DNA of 64,000 bases from Agapetus fuscipes (GCA_951799405.1 OX637343.1:2666001-2730000); one strand, 5' to 3'; positions 10,040 to 21,179 are shown, counted from the stretch's first letter. Translations and numbers: made by a program. Notes: generated from the letters alone by a model not told the origin.

Positions 10040-11280
10040 AAGAGTCTACTGAATTGGGAATAAAAGATAAGTACTGGCAATACTGAATTAATCTTTATTT
10101 ACCATAGACTAACAATCATAATAAACAATAGCATAATAAATTTATAACTAGGAATTAATAATAATTATACCTACCTAGCTAAATTAGTACTTTATTATTT
10201 ACATTTTTGATTTTCATAATGTAATTGAATCATAATCTTCAATATAGGCTTTTTAAACATAAAAAATAGTTCTCTTAACGCAATATATGGGCAGGTCATA
10301 TGGCTAGACTCAACAACTTTACATCTGGCTCTTTACTTGCTAGCAATAGTAAACAAAATAATATGTTGGTATAATTATCATTTAACTCTCCCTGAGGACA
10401 CGCCCTCCCTTATAACAGCAAGGAATACAATTACCATCCTCTGACAGCTGCTTTATCCAAGTATATACATTAAAGAAACTCCCCTCGATCGTGAAAATAT
10501 AAAAATATGTAAGAAAATTAAATCACTAGCTAGGGGTGCTACGTATTGTATCTTCCATTGATTTTTCTATTTACGTGATTGAGGGGAATTTGTTTTATAC
10601 TAGGGGTATAATAATTCAGATAAATTTAAATGACACGGTTTATGCAACTAGGATGTATAGCAACCAATAACAAAATATTAGTTAACCTGCGCTCTGGCAA
10701 ACTGGCTGTGCGACGTTAACCTTTCTTTGTCTGTGTTGTTTGTGCAGACTTTATTGAATCTAAGCCATTTCATAAAAAAACCTAGGTTTACAAGAAAAAA
10801 TAATGGACCTACTAATATTTTGACGATGATGATTTGTATGGCGCCGTTTCGTGACTACTTTCACTGCAAGGGCGCTTAAATTTTGTTATTGATTACTACA
10901 GGTCCTAGTCACTGCGACGTTTGTCCTTTGAGAAAAACATCTAATTTCAAATGTTCCGCATAGTCTATTGTTGGAAATTTAATATAAAAAAAATTGCAAG
11001 GAAAGGGCACATTCACAGAGATTTCATGGTAAACGATAATTATATCTTTTCTTTCTTATTTATATAAACCTTAAGGCTAGTTTGAAATAATGAGAAAAAT
11101 AAGTAAGTAAATAGAATATTGTGGTCTTAGAACAAAAAGCATATTTACCCTTGAAAGCGTCAAACGTGAGTCCCGTTATTCTTACACGGTAATTACAACT
11201 AACTTAACATGAGGGCGGAGCCTAACTTACACAAGCTTCACCATTTTATGTGTAAACATTTCATTATAGAAAATTATAAA
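10040..11280. other. intergenic, nothing recognised
   Basis: About 1.2 kb of AT-rich sequence with no supportable gene. A worn piece near 10640-10720 shares AGCAACCAATAACAAAATATT with several loci (see the repeat at 11685). Confidence 0.5.
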
Positions 11281-11596
11281 CTGCAAAAGAACATGATGAG
11301 ACGGTTTGGGCATGTGGAAATAATGAAAGATGATAAGACTGACAAAGTATGTATACAGAGGTAGTGTGAAAGGAAAAAGAGGTAAGGGACGACCGAGAAA
11401 AGTATGGAGTGATCAGATTGTGGAGATTGTAAAAGAATGGGATGTACAAAGCGAGCGTAAAAGAAGAAAATGCATGAAAAAGGTGATGGATATGAATGAA
11501 TTGAAAGAGGTATGTAAGGATAGGAAAAAATGGAGGCAGCCCTGCAGAGGCTCTGGCCACCCCTAGCGGAATGGCGACAGAGTTACAGTTACAGCA
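11281..11596 (+). mobile_element. non-LTR retrotransposon 3' end
   Basis: Encodes the end of a reverse transcriptase: RRFGHVE, then [13 protein letters not shown], then [13 protein letters not shown] and KKWR. This RFGHV / GRPR-W / KKWR order is a hallmark of non-LTR retrotransposon C-termini. The frame shifts between the first and second blocks. It ends in GAGTTACAGTTACAG, the (GTTACA)n tail of this family. Confidence 0.8.
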
Positions 11597-11684
11597 AGGT
11601 CAGAATTTGATATTCATATTCACAAGTGTTGCTACAAGAACTCACAATGGACTCTGCAAAAATTTGAATTTAGACCGTTTTCCT

Positions 11685-11790
11685 CGGCGGGCAAACGCCG
11701 CACTTGTATGGGACTACAATTCTTAGCAACCAATAACAAAATATTTGTTTGCATTTTCTCTGGCAACCCAGCCCAACTTTGTGTATGCCA
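11685..11790 (+). repeat. GCGGGCAAA...AGCAACCAATAAC repeat
   Basis: Shares the words GGCGGGCAAA, CTTGTATGGGA and AGCAACCAATAACAAAATA followed by CTCTGGCAACCC. Related copies lie near 13728-13840, 30649-30755 and, inverted, 41032-41150. Class unknown. Confidence 0.5.
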
Positions 11791-11812
11791 AATAGTAATG
11801 TGCCGAGTCCAT

Positions 11813-11975
11813 CAGTGGCGAAGGGTGTCATACAAGCCGGTTTCCATCGGCTTCCCTTTTAAAATGATGTAACAAAGTAGTTAACAAATATAGGCACAAA
11901 GTAAAAAAAACATTTCTGCCTCATTTTAAACGGGAAACCGATGGAAACCGGCTTGTATGGCACCCTTCGCCACTG
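11813..11975. mobile_element. hAT-like palindromic MITE, 163 bp
   Basis: Ends CAGTGGCGAAGGGTG and CACCCTTCGCCACTG, with arms over 50 bp that are complementary. It is flanked by a perfect 8-bp duplication gagtccat at 11805-11812 and 11976-11983. The CAGTGGCG end and 8-bp target site fit hAT. Confidence 0.92.
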
Positions 11976-12032
11976 GAGTCCATGCTATGCAAATTCTAAG
12001 CATGCTAATTTGCTTGTTAAGAAAGCATTCTC

Positions 12033-12072
12033 TGTGGCCATCACTAGTGGAATGGTGACAGAGGTACAGTTT
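12033..12072 (+). mobile_element. LINE tail scrap
   Basis: GTGGCCATCACTAGTGGAAT then GGTGACAGAGGTACAG matches the last bases of the LINE at 11281-11596. Confidence 0.4.
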
Positions 12073-12747
12073 GTTTAGAGCATTTATTTAAAAAGAAAAG
12101 TAGTGTACTTAGAATTCCAGAGTTACGGTGCTACACAGATTGTAATGAATGCCATGAAAATTTCAACTGCCAGCGCCATCTTGTAAAATGTCACTTTTGA
12201 TAGTTCTTGTGATGTTTTGCTGCTGTTGTTCTATTATATTTATATAAAAAAGCTTGATTGGCAGGCCTCAAGCTGCGTCAAGGAGGTCGTCTTTGAGATT
12301 AAGAAGTATTTTTTTAAAGAAAAACAAAATAATCTCTATGAATGCAATGAATAACATGTTAATATATGCACTGTACAAATAAATGTAATAAAAAATAATT
12401 CTGTTATATTTTCTGCTGACCACAATCCCATCTCCACAAAACACCCGGCCCATTAATATTATCAGTTGGTAGTTCTGAATATCATAGCAGCACCCTCACT
12501 CAACTATCGCCTACGTTCATTACAATCCATGTCACACGGCGGGAGTTTTCATAGTGTTGTTTGTAAATACAGGCGAGTTGTTTTTTGTGTTAAAATAATG
12601 TCACTTGGTCCGTTGATATGAACTGGTAACAAAAATATAAACTGAAAGTGCACGGTGGAAAAGTATTTGTCAAAAGTGTATAAAAGACAAACAAAGCCTG
12701 TAGGTGTAACTCCAAATTATCGCCAGTATTGTAAACATTCTTAAAGT
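12073..12747. other. intergenic, nothing recognised
   Basis: AT-rich and without a supportable gene. ORFs here are short and lack coding character. Confidence 0.5.
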
Positions 12748-12755
12748 CAAGCTTG

Positions 12756-13247
12756 CAGTGGCGAAGGGTGCCATACAAGCCGGTTTCCATCGGCTTCCCT
12801 TTTAAAATGATGTAACAAAGAAGTTAAAAAATATAAGCACAAAGTAAAAATATACATTTAAAACCAAAGAAACAATACATATTTTTCCCCCATTCCCCCA
12901 TTGTTCCTTGACTTATAGGTTGGTATGCGGCTGACCACCCATACTGTAAAAAATGGCTCAGTTTGCCAATGTCACCCCTGTTTCAGAGAAGGACGGCAAG
13001 AGTTGCAGGGCTTTGGTTAATTTGAGATTGGGTTTTTATATTGTAGGTCCACATGCGGCATGTGATAGCGCGAAAGTATACATATCTGCTTGTGGGAATG
13101 CATTTAATATAAATCTTAAATGATATATATCTTTGCAGCTTAGATAAGATTAGATTAGAAACCATGCAGTCTACTTTATTATAATTTCTGCATTATTTTA
13201 AACGGGAAACCGATGGAAACCGGCTTGTATGGCACCCTTCGCCACTG
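12756..13247. mobile_element. second copy of the CAGTGGCG MITE, with nested repeat
   Basis: Same ends as 11813-11975, flanked by caagcttg (12748-12755) and caagctag (13248-13255), 7 of 8 identical. The centre is expanded by the TTCCTTGACTTATAGG repeat at 12904-13160, which therefore inserted later. Confidence 0.88.
12904..13160 (+). repeat. TTCCTTGACTTATAGG repeat family copy
   Basis: Nearly full-length. It starts TTCCTTGACTTATAGG and ends TTAGATAAGATTAGATTAGA. It sits inside a hAT-type MITE, which makes this family active after that MITE. Confidence 0.85.
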
Positions 13248-14024
13248 CAAGCTAGCACTACAATTCAAATAAACAACATTTCATTCAAACATTGTTCAAA
13301 ATGAAGTGCTAAGCTTGTAGTTTCTGGTTTAGGAATGTTTCCATACCCATTCTCACAAGATTTACTTTCAGTTGTTCCATAGGGTCTGGCCAGTCGCAAG
13401 ATGTACGGGATCGCCGGACAAACCAAGCTTGATCGTGTAAGTGCTAACAAACATCCCCATACACTACACAACTTTCAATCTCATAAATGGGGGTTATACT
13501 GGTCTATAATGTTGCTACAAATAAAATAATTAAAGTATGGTTTGTTGAACCATTCTACTCATAAAATTTAAAAATAAGATTTTACATTTAAAATGAGTGG
13601 AATTTCTGACATCTCTAGTGAGTCTATGTTTCATTGCAAAATTAACAGACACACAATATTTGCCGAGCCTCTTTTTGAGAAATTTACAATGAGGTTGGAA
13701 CATTTTTGAATTTGGATCTTTTTTCTTGGCGAGCAAATGTCAGTCTTGTATAGGAATGCCATCCTAAGCAAACAATAACAAAATATTTATATGCCTTTTC
13801 CCTAGCAACCCGGCTGGGTGACTGACACAATATTGTATAATATGCCAATTTACGTGTGGACGATAGTAGATATTTGGATTTTGCCTTTGTTTACTTCGCA
13901 GTGGAGAAAGGTTGTCCGTATTTACTTTAAGGTTGTCATGTTGGCTGTATTTACTTAAAGGTTGTCAAGATAACCGTATTAACTTAAAGGTTGGCTACTT
14001 TTAGTTATTTTTTTTTTTTGTGAA

Positions 14025-14230
14025 ATAGCTGAGCATCCACGGTCTCACCGAGTCAGGTCTCTAATTTTGAAAATCTAAGACCCAAACTCAGGCCCGCCGC
14101 ACGGAGTCAGGATGAGATGGGAGTCACAGGACTTACGACCTGTCTTTGGTTGGTTAAGGATCCTTTTGTCATGACAACGTTCCCAATTCCTCCCAACTCA
14201 TCCTTCCTTCCAATATGTAAGTCCGATTAA
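14025..14230 (-). mobile_element. 3' UTR of the LINE ORF at 14231
   Basis: About 200 bp downstream of the ORF, and repeated at 34500-34700. Shared words include GGTCTCACCGAGTCAGG, its partner GGCCCGCCGCAC, and AGGATCCTTTTGTCATGAC. On the minus strand it runs into an A-rich end near 14010. Confidence 0.7.
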
Positions 14231-14827
14231 CTACGTTGCATGTCCAGAGGTGTCTGGGCTCTCAGATCTTCGCAGCCAAATGTGGTATGATCCCGAGATG
14301 GCCGCTTTTGTTAGTCTTTCCAGAAATCCATTTATTTGGGATCTATTCAGTCCCAGATCCTTAAGGAAAGTATATACCGATTTGGCTGGCAGTCCTCTCG
14401 CTCCCACCTCCACTGCATACAATCTTGTGGTATATCCATTATTTGTGATTTCATCCACTAGTCCTTTATACCTATTTAGTTTGTAGGCATGGTCCTTAGG
14501 GATGTTCATCTCCCACGGCACCGTCAATTCAACCAAGAGTACTTGCTTTAGTTCATTTGAGTATAGAACTATGTCGGGTCTCAAAGCCGTAGTGCATAGT
14601 TCTCCTGGGAAAATGTATCGTCCTGTGGTGGAATCCATCACAAGCCTCCAGTCCTTTGCCTTTTTTATAATGGAAGTCTGGGTCCTGGCCCTTCGCTCTC
14701 CCTTTTCTCCAGGCTTAACAAATTTTATTTTTTCAATGGACTCTTTTTTTTTTTTTCTGACTTTTTTCAATGGACTACTGTGAAGTTTTCTGTATCCGTT
14801 ATACCACAAAAGAGATTTGGCAAACAT
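14231..14827 (-). CDS. LINE C-terminal ORF with endonuclease-like domain, 198 aa
   Basis: Likely the end of a retrotransposon polyprotein, not a host gene. After a basic start, residues about 55-165 show WRLVMDSTTG, TTALRPDIVLYS, VLLVELTVPWE, and then VEVGARGLPAKS. The spaced Asp (RPD) and Glu-Leu-Thr (VELT) next to a hydrophobic strand resemble a PD-(D/E)xK-type nuclease core as in restriction-like endonucleases of non-LTR elements; this is inference from pattern. A second, worse copy with the same 3' UTR lies at 34500-34810. The ATG at 14827 may not be the true start because the element is truncated. Confidence 0.65.
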   Translation of the reverse strand: MFAKSLLWYNGYRKLHSSPLKKVRKKKKESIEKIKFVKPGEKGERRARTQTSIIKKAKDWRLVMDSTTGRYIFPGELCTTALRPDIVLYSNELKQVLLVELTVPWEMNIPKDHAYKLNRYKGLVDEITNNGYTTRLYAVEVGARGLPAKSVYTFLKDLGLNRSQINGFLERLTKAAISGSYHIWLRRSESPDTSGHAT

Positions 14828-15118
14828 TGTGTCTTCATTAAAATCAAGTCAGTTAACATACCCATAATCTTTTTACAACTAAATAATCATATGTACATTA
14901 AAATTTAGACATAATTTTAATATTATATTCTTTAAAAAAAAATCATCCAACATGACTGTCTATGGTATTCCGTGTAATACCATCTTCTACCAAACCTAAA
15001 AACATGAAAATAAGAAGATTCAATTTGCGTAAGAATATCCTAGTGATTGTTGATTTCAATTCCCCACACATCAACTCTAAAGTAACAGTATAATATGCTT
15101 TTCATTGATTTAGGAGTG

Positions 15119-15328
15119 TTCCTCAACTAATAGATTGGTATGAGGTTGACAACACAGTAAAAATTGGTTCACTTTGCCAATGGCAGCCCTGTTTCAGGGA
15201 AGGACAGCAAGAGTTTCAGGGTACATGTTCATTTGAGATTTGGGTTTTTATTTTGCGAGTATGCTTAAGGTATGCATTTAATATGAATTTTTAATTTTAA
15301 TGCACCTTTGCAACATAGATTATAGATT
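15119..15328 (+). repeat. TTCCTTGACTTATAGG repeat family copy (diverged)
   Basis: Starts TTCCTCAACTAATAG, keeps TTGCCAATGGCAGCCCTG and CAGGGAAGGACAGCAAGAG, and ends at TTATAGATTAT. Confidence 0.7.
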
Positions 15329-15744
15329 ATCATTTAGTACTGTACCAACCCATAAAAAAATAATGATCTATATTCGGAATACCAAAGAGTTGATTTGTTT
15401 TGAATCAAAATCAATCAAAATTGCTGCACACCAAAAAAATAATAATACAAGAATGATTGTAAATGTTACAAAAATATATAAACATCAAAATGGCTTGTTT
15501 CTTTTTCTTATTTTGTTGATTAAGTGAAAATAATATATTGGTGAACAAAAATATTTACATGAATATTATTGGTTTGATTCCTTGCTAAGTTAATAAGATA
15601 AAATACGAAGATAACCAGCCCAATGTATGGCATTTCATTTTGATTGCAAGAAATAAAAATAGATGACTCTGGGGAATATATTTAACCCTTTTAGACTGAG
15701 TGGCATGCATGAAATCACAAGCACACTTGTACGGAGTATTTTGT

Positions 15745-16103
15745 GTCCTCAAAGTTTGAGTGAATGTACTTTTGGAGTGGTGGCACCAAGGGCATGAAAA
15801 GCGACTGCCACCAGTGGTTCCAGAGATTGCTGACACCAGTCACAGCAACAGAAAGTCTCAAGACCAATCTGCCATGACTCATTCCTTTGCCAAACTGCCC
15901 GTTTATGGAATGATCTACCAGTATCAGTGTTCCCTTCCCTATTTAATCCGGTTTTATTCAAAACCAACACCAATCGCCACTTCCTTGCAGCGCCTCACGA
16001 CAGAAGCAACAACACAAGCAACACCTCTGCGGCACCCTTCCAGGGTGACATAGACCCCCAAGACTTTCAAGAATTGGGGAGCCTCCCGCACAGAATTCCT
16101 TAA
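15745..16103 (+). mobile_element. LINE 3' end with poly-A, partner tail of SINE
   Basis: One frame ends ARLWNDLPVSVFPSLFNP then LFKTNTNRHFLAAP, the usual C-terminus of a Jockey/CR1-like reverse transcriptase, and reaches TAA just before A12. The last ~75 bp (ACCTCTGCGGCAC to GCCTCCCGCACAG) closely match the tails of the SINEs at 7461, 50909 and 58165. The coding part is frameshifted upstream. Confidence 0.75.
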
Positions 16104-16310
16104 AAAAAAAAAAACTGTTGACGGAATATTTTGTGGCGCCCTTGGAGTGGCAATATTATGAAACGGACCAATGAAAAAAGTCTTCAGTCAGATTCATAAT
16201 CATCATATCTCTGCTATTTGCCATTGTAAAAATGGAGTTTATCTGTAAATAAACATAGGGAATCAATTGCTCCACAAAATCTGTTATTGGAGGCATATTC
16301 TATACGGTTA

Positions 16311-16484
16311 GAGCTCGTTCCCACCTGTCAAGTCGGATCCATATATTAATCGGACGTTCCAGTGGCAGAACATTTCGGACAAAATCGGTTTCCGATAAGT
16401 GTGAATAGCTTCATACATAATGTTCTGCCACTGGAACCGTTGATTAATATATGGATCCGACACCCGACACGTGGGAACAAGCTC
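16311..16484. mobile_element. Harbinger-like palindromic MITE, 174 bp
   Basis: Arms of about 65 bp are near-complementary, starting GAGCTCGTTCCCAC and ending GTGGGAACAAGCTC. It is flanked by TTA at 16308-16310 and 16485-16487. A TWA 3-bp duplication fits PIF/Harbinger. Confidence 0.75.
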
Positions 16485-16489
16485 TTAGG

Positions 16490-17640
16490 GAAAGAGTTAA
16501 AGCAGAAAGCAAATATAAAGGAGTTATGATACTTTACAAAATTCCTCGACAGAGAGACGTCACAGTCTGAGACCAACAAGTTGTGGAACTTTGTTTACAA
16601 TTATCATTATTGGGTTAAAAAAAGTTTCATTAAACAGCACACAGATGGCATCGTACATTTGATTTCTTACATTTCAAACATGTATTGTATAAAATATTAT
16701 CATCGTAATCAAACGGTGTATGTGCAGAGAGCATCTTGATGATATAAGTGCTGTTTTTGTGTGAATCACATCTGAAGGAGTCTTGCTCAGAGGCTGATTT
16801 AAAGCATCAATTTGTTTGTTGTAAGGCTGGGTTATCCGAGCTTAGTCAACCGTTCGAAAGAAAAATAACAAGAATCTGATTTGAATTTCAGCTGTTGGGT
16901 ACGACACTAACGTAAAGTGAAGGATGAAGTAAGTTCTCCAATGAATGGTTCGTCTAACATACAATTTTTTTAATGAATTTTAATAAGTAAAGAATCTTAT
17001 TTAGCTGTGGAGTGAATACGACTAATTAAATTAGATATTATTTTATAAAAATAACTTAACATGTTTACATCTTTCAATAAAACAATGTTTTTTAATCGAT
17101 TCATTTGAAATCTTACATGATTTCCACGAATTGATATTGTTCCTAAAAAACAAAACTTATGCACTATCTCATAAAATGGTTTTGAAACTTAAATGTTAAC
17201 TTACAAGAAAAAATGGCTTGATCCTCCCTTCCCATATACATATAATTAATATTATACCTAACTATATATCTTATATACATTGTTAATTTGTTTTTATAAT
17301 CAAAATAAAGTAAAATTATAATCAACGTTAAGTCCAACATGTAACATTATGCTTGGTTACGCTTAAAAATATTTCAATCAATTTCAACCATAGACAGAGT
17401 TTTAAAAACCTTATCGTACTATCAACATTCCCATGTCTCAATTTAACACAGTTATTTAGTTATTATTTGCTTGCTGGTACTATGATTTTGGTTTTGAAAC
17501 AGGAAATTATTTCTGACACCTTTGATAGGAACAAGCTGTTTTTCTGGCTTTGAAACCAACTGTTCTACAGGTCATCTTGTAAAATTCCACTTTTGATAGT
17601 TCAATGTGGTGTCAATTTTTGTTATTAAAAAAATCACTTC
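16490..17640. other. intergenic, nothing recognised
   Basis: AT-rich. No gene, TIR or known repeat could be supported over about 1.1 kb. Confidence 0.5.
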
Positions 17641-17670
17641 ATCCTCAGTCGTCGTGCAGGGAGGGTGTCT

Positions 17671-17715
17671 CCTGAAGACGTTGGCTACCTCGCCAACGAA
17701 ACGTCGAGAATGATG
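17671..17715 (+). ncRNA. CCTGAAGA-hairpin-GAAAC motif (hammerhead-like)
   Basis: CTGAAGA, then hairpin GTTGGC/GCCAAC, then GAAACGTCG. It resembles the catalytic core order CUGANGA-stem II-GAAA found in hammerheads of Penelope-like elements. There is one extra unpaired base before stem II, and I could not place a convincing stem III and cleavage site, so it may be only a relic or look-alike. A similar motif is at 39349-39385. Confidence 0.3.
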
Positions 17716-17934
17716 TAAATTATTCCATAACGATAGAAAAAGACAACATGAGTTGGTTGAGAATGACGCATGTTTTGTCTTTTAAAACTTTGTCTAAGGC
17801 TGAAATAGATGACAGTTTCACTCCCTGCTCAAAAAAATATGTTTATCAGTATAAAAACATGGCCGCATCGTAGCTCCTGCACAGTGATACATGGATCATA
17901 ATGAATGTGGTTAAAAAAGGCATCGCCTTGTAAA

Positions 17935-18225
17935 CATCACATATGAAAGGGGAGCTACTCTGAGGTCGGCTGGGTCAGGTGCCAGTCTGTTGGAGCTGCC
18001 GAAAAGGCAATCAAGTACAGTCTTCGGGAACCCCTCTTTCCGTGTTGCCGGGCCAGCGGCATGGAATGCTCTCCCAGAGAGGCTGAGAGTCCAGGAAGAT
18101 GAGACAGCCTTCAGGAAGATGCTCAAAGCATTTTTGTTTTCCTCCTAGAGCCCACATGCACCTTTGTAGTGATGTAAATCACAAAAAGGCGCTATAAATC
18201 TAGTTAATTTTTATTATTATTTGAC
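17935..18225 (+). mobile_element. LINE 3' end, third subfamily
   Basis: The frame over 17940-18146 reads PSFRVAGPAAWNALPERLR, then AFRKMLKAFLFSS and a stop, a typical non-LTR reverse transcriptase end. The tail GTGATGTAAATCAC and AAAAAGGCGCTATAAAT is followed by (ATT)n. It is 5'-truncated. Confidence 0.8.
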
Positions 18226-18389
18226 AGATCACCGCGAAGGAAGGTGGGCTGCTTTGGTTTGAAATGTTTAAAGGTATAAAGAGTGGAATCGGGGAGGTTG
18301 TTTCAGAAGTTAAGGAGTATTTTGAAAAAAAAAAAACAAATTCCCATAAATTTTATGTCACTAGTCCCGTATCCCACAGTAGAAAAGCT

Positions 18390-18682
18390 GTACATATTTT
18401 GTTGTCGTCGAAGGGGTCACATGTGTGCGAAACTCATTTTTTTTACAGGTAAGAGGGTCAGTCTTTTGCAAACCACTCCTGTTGATGTTGGGGTTTCCCA
18501 GCCAGCAACCAGGGGGCTGGTTCTCATTTCTTGTGAATGCTGAGTAAACATTGCCGGTATTTTATTTTGGGTTTGAAACAAACATCGAAACGGGAAATCA
18601 TTTGACATCCTTGGTTGGTATCGGACCCTTGTCCTTGGCATGGAATGCAAGCATTCTACCGACTGAGCTATCGACTTATAAT
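18390..18682 (-). mobile_element. tRNA-derived SINE 2, single
   Basis: Read on the minus strand, the head is tRNA-like: GTCGATAGCTCAGTCGGTAG, GCTTGCATTCCATGCC, then a B-box region. The body contains GAAATGAGAACCAGCCCCC and ACCTGTAAAA. The family recurs at 23700-23938, 31230-31470, 36765-37065 and 47777-47950. It also looks like a tRNA gene from one end but lacks a complete cloverleaf. Confidence 0.8.
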
Positions 18683-18825
18683 GCCCTCACTTTCATTATG
18701 ATCCATGCACCACTGCAAATTTATTCCGCAAAGTCAGCCAAACTCATTAAAAGAAATGGTTTCTTTCATTGGATCAACCTTGGAATATTATGTTCACTAT
18801 TAAAATCCATTTTGATTCCGTTATT

Positions 18826-19094
18826 TGAGTCATACAACTGCAAACGCCGTCATCTCTAAATTTTATGATTTTTGATATAACTATTGAATTTGATTCTGCG
18901 TAGTGTAACAAATCATTTGCTGTGTGCAATGTGATGAAAACCTCACTTAATCCTTTGTAATTTTAATTGAAAAAGTATGATTTCGTGCAAACGCCGTCAT
19001 CTCCAACTGGTTCCAAATTGCGTTCAAAACACAAGTTTATTTTTCTCAAAATCATCGCGTAAGGAGTTGACGGCGTTTGCATTTATACGACTCA
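18826..19094. mobile_element. palindromic-ended MITE, copy 1
   Basis: Ends TGAGTCATACAACTGCAAAC and its near complement GTTTGCATTTATACGACTCA, with a shared GCAAACGCCGTCATCTCCAA word inside. Second copy at 57535-57794. No clear duplication. Confidence 0.75.
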
Positions 19095-19447
19095 TTTCTT
19101 CATTTCATGTTTGATTTGTATTATGTACTGGAATTGTATTTTTGCAATAAACATTTGAAGTCTCTCCTTGCTTTTCAGACTTGTAAATTGATTTCCAAAT
19201 ACTTCAGACACAAACAACAAAGTCCCCGTTCAAAATATCCCTTGGCTATGTGATGTCACCCATAGTAAGCATATAAATTAATTAATTGTTTTCATTTGAT
19301 TTGGATACACTTAGTCAAAAGATGCGGAAGAGTTTTGAATAGAGAACACGTCCCCTGTTTGATTCAGAGATGACCTTTCAATGACATTGTCTTAAGAATC
19401 ACATTCTACACAATCTGAGCTAAGAAAAAAACATTAAGCACAATAAA

Positions 19448-19675
19448 TTCCTAGACTTATAGGTTGGTATGAGGCTCACCACCCACTGTAAAAATTGTCC
19501 ACTTTGCCATTGTCACTCCTGTTCCAGGGAAGGTTGGCAAAAGTTGCAGGGTTTATTTTCATTTGAGGTTTGGATTTTAATTTGTAATAACACATTCAGC
19601 ATTTATAAGCGCAAACAAACATGTGCTTGTTTGTGTGCATGCATTTTATATATCCTTGCAACTTAGATTACAGAT
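19448..19675 (+). repeat. TTCCTTGACTTATAGG repeat family copy
   Basis: Starts TTCCTAGACTTATAGGTTGG and ends CAACTTAGATTACAG. Confidence 0.75.
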
Positions 19676-20128
19676 GTGAAATTACCTCTGATGGACATAA
19701 GACAAACAAGCAATAAAGGGACAAAGAGCTAGAAGTATAAGAGTGAACACAAGAGGAGAGACTTCTTCCTGGGATTTTTTAAATTGTTGATAAAAATTAT
19801 GGACGTCAGAAAAGATGCAAAGCTGTATATACAGGTAGAGAATGTAAGAAGAAGCTGTTGTACTTGTGCTGCCTAGTTGCTTTATGCATTTGTCCTCACA
19901 ATGTACAGTACGCAGAGGATAAAACATCGAGTGTAAATCCCCTCGATTGCGTAAATCAAAAATGTATAGAATAAACGACGACACTCCTAGAGGGTGATTT
20001 AGTTTTCGCAATCCAGGCGAGTTGTACGCAATGTTTTACACTAGAGACACTGGTTTCCGCTAACATGTCGTGGAAAGTAAAATAGTTAAAAATGTGAATA
20101 AGTTTGCGTTTCCATTTACGCTCACTGA

Positions 20129-20893
20129 ACTGTAACTCCGTCGCCATTCCTTTAGGGTGGCCAGAGCCTCTGCAGAGCTGCCTCCATTTCTTCTTATCCT
20201 TACATACCTGGGTCAATTCATTCATATCCATCACCTTTTTCATGCATTCCCTTCTTTTATGCTTACTTTGTACATCCCATTCATTCACAATCTCCTCAAT
20301 CTGATAACTCCATTCTTTTCTCGGTCGTCCCTTACCTCTTTTTCCTTTCACACTACCTCTGTATATATAGGTACTTTATAAGTCCATCATCAGAGTTTTA
20401 GGCTTACACGGCCGGCTGATGATGCTGGAGTGAAGTTTTCCGGGATCAGTTGCCGTGGTCTGTGGGAGCTGGAGCTTCCGGACGTTTCTACGATGGGCTT
20501 CTTCAGCGGGAAGTATGATGATGAAGATAATCTTGAAGAGAACTATGAGTTCTCTTCAAGACATAGTTCTCTTCAAGATTATCTTCATCATCATACTTCC
20601 CGCTGAAGAACCCAATCGTAGAAATGGGCAAAACGTCCGGAAGCTACAGCTCCCACAGACCACGGCAACTGATCCCGGAAAACATCACTCCAGCAGTCTA
20701 TCATCATTCATTCTTTTCACATGCCCTAACCATCTCATCACATTCTTTTGTACCTTAACTTTCAAATCCTCTTTCAACTTACATTCTTTCTTTACCCATT
20801 CATTCCAAACTCTATCATTCAGAGTTTTTCCTGTCATGCTTCTCAAATGCTTCATTTCCACCGCCTATTTAGCCACTCTTGTCTATTAAGAGT
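20129..20893 (-). mobile_element. non-LTR retrotransposon end, interrupted by a foldback
   Basis: On the minus strand, 20370 down to 20129 encodes [26 protein letters not shown] and KKVMDMNEL; the preceding LINE sequence lies at 20696-20893. Between them sits a palindromic insertion (about 20372-20695). Tail of the GTTACAGTTC type at the 20129 end. Confidence 0.75.
20423..20695. repeat. foldback of 273 bp
   Basis: The arms begin TGCTGGAGTGAAGTTTTCC and end GGAAAACATCACTCCAGCA and are complementary almost to the centre (GAGTTCTCTTCAAGAC). A fragment similar to its outer arm (GATCTGTTGCCGTGGTCT) lies near 63030. Confidence 0.85.
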
Positions 20894-21179
20894 CACACTG
20901 GGAGCATCTTTATGCTCTTTCTAACTAAGAGCTAGGTAAGAGGTAGGTTGAAACGCACATATGGCATCTATGCCCGTTAAAATACTTTCATAAAAATATT
21001 TGACAGCACCTCCAGTGAGCGTGAATGGGAACGCAAACTTCCTTACATTTTTACTCCCTGCGACATGTAATCACACTTGTTTTGTATACTAGGGTACAGA
21101 TAGCTCCAGCTGGCCGTGCAGAAGGCAATAAAAACTAAACTAATGGACTCAGAATATTTGAAATTTAGGGAATACATGT

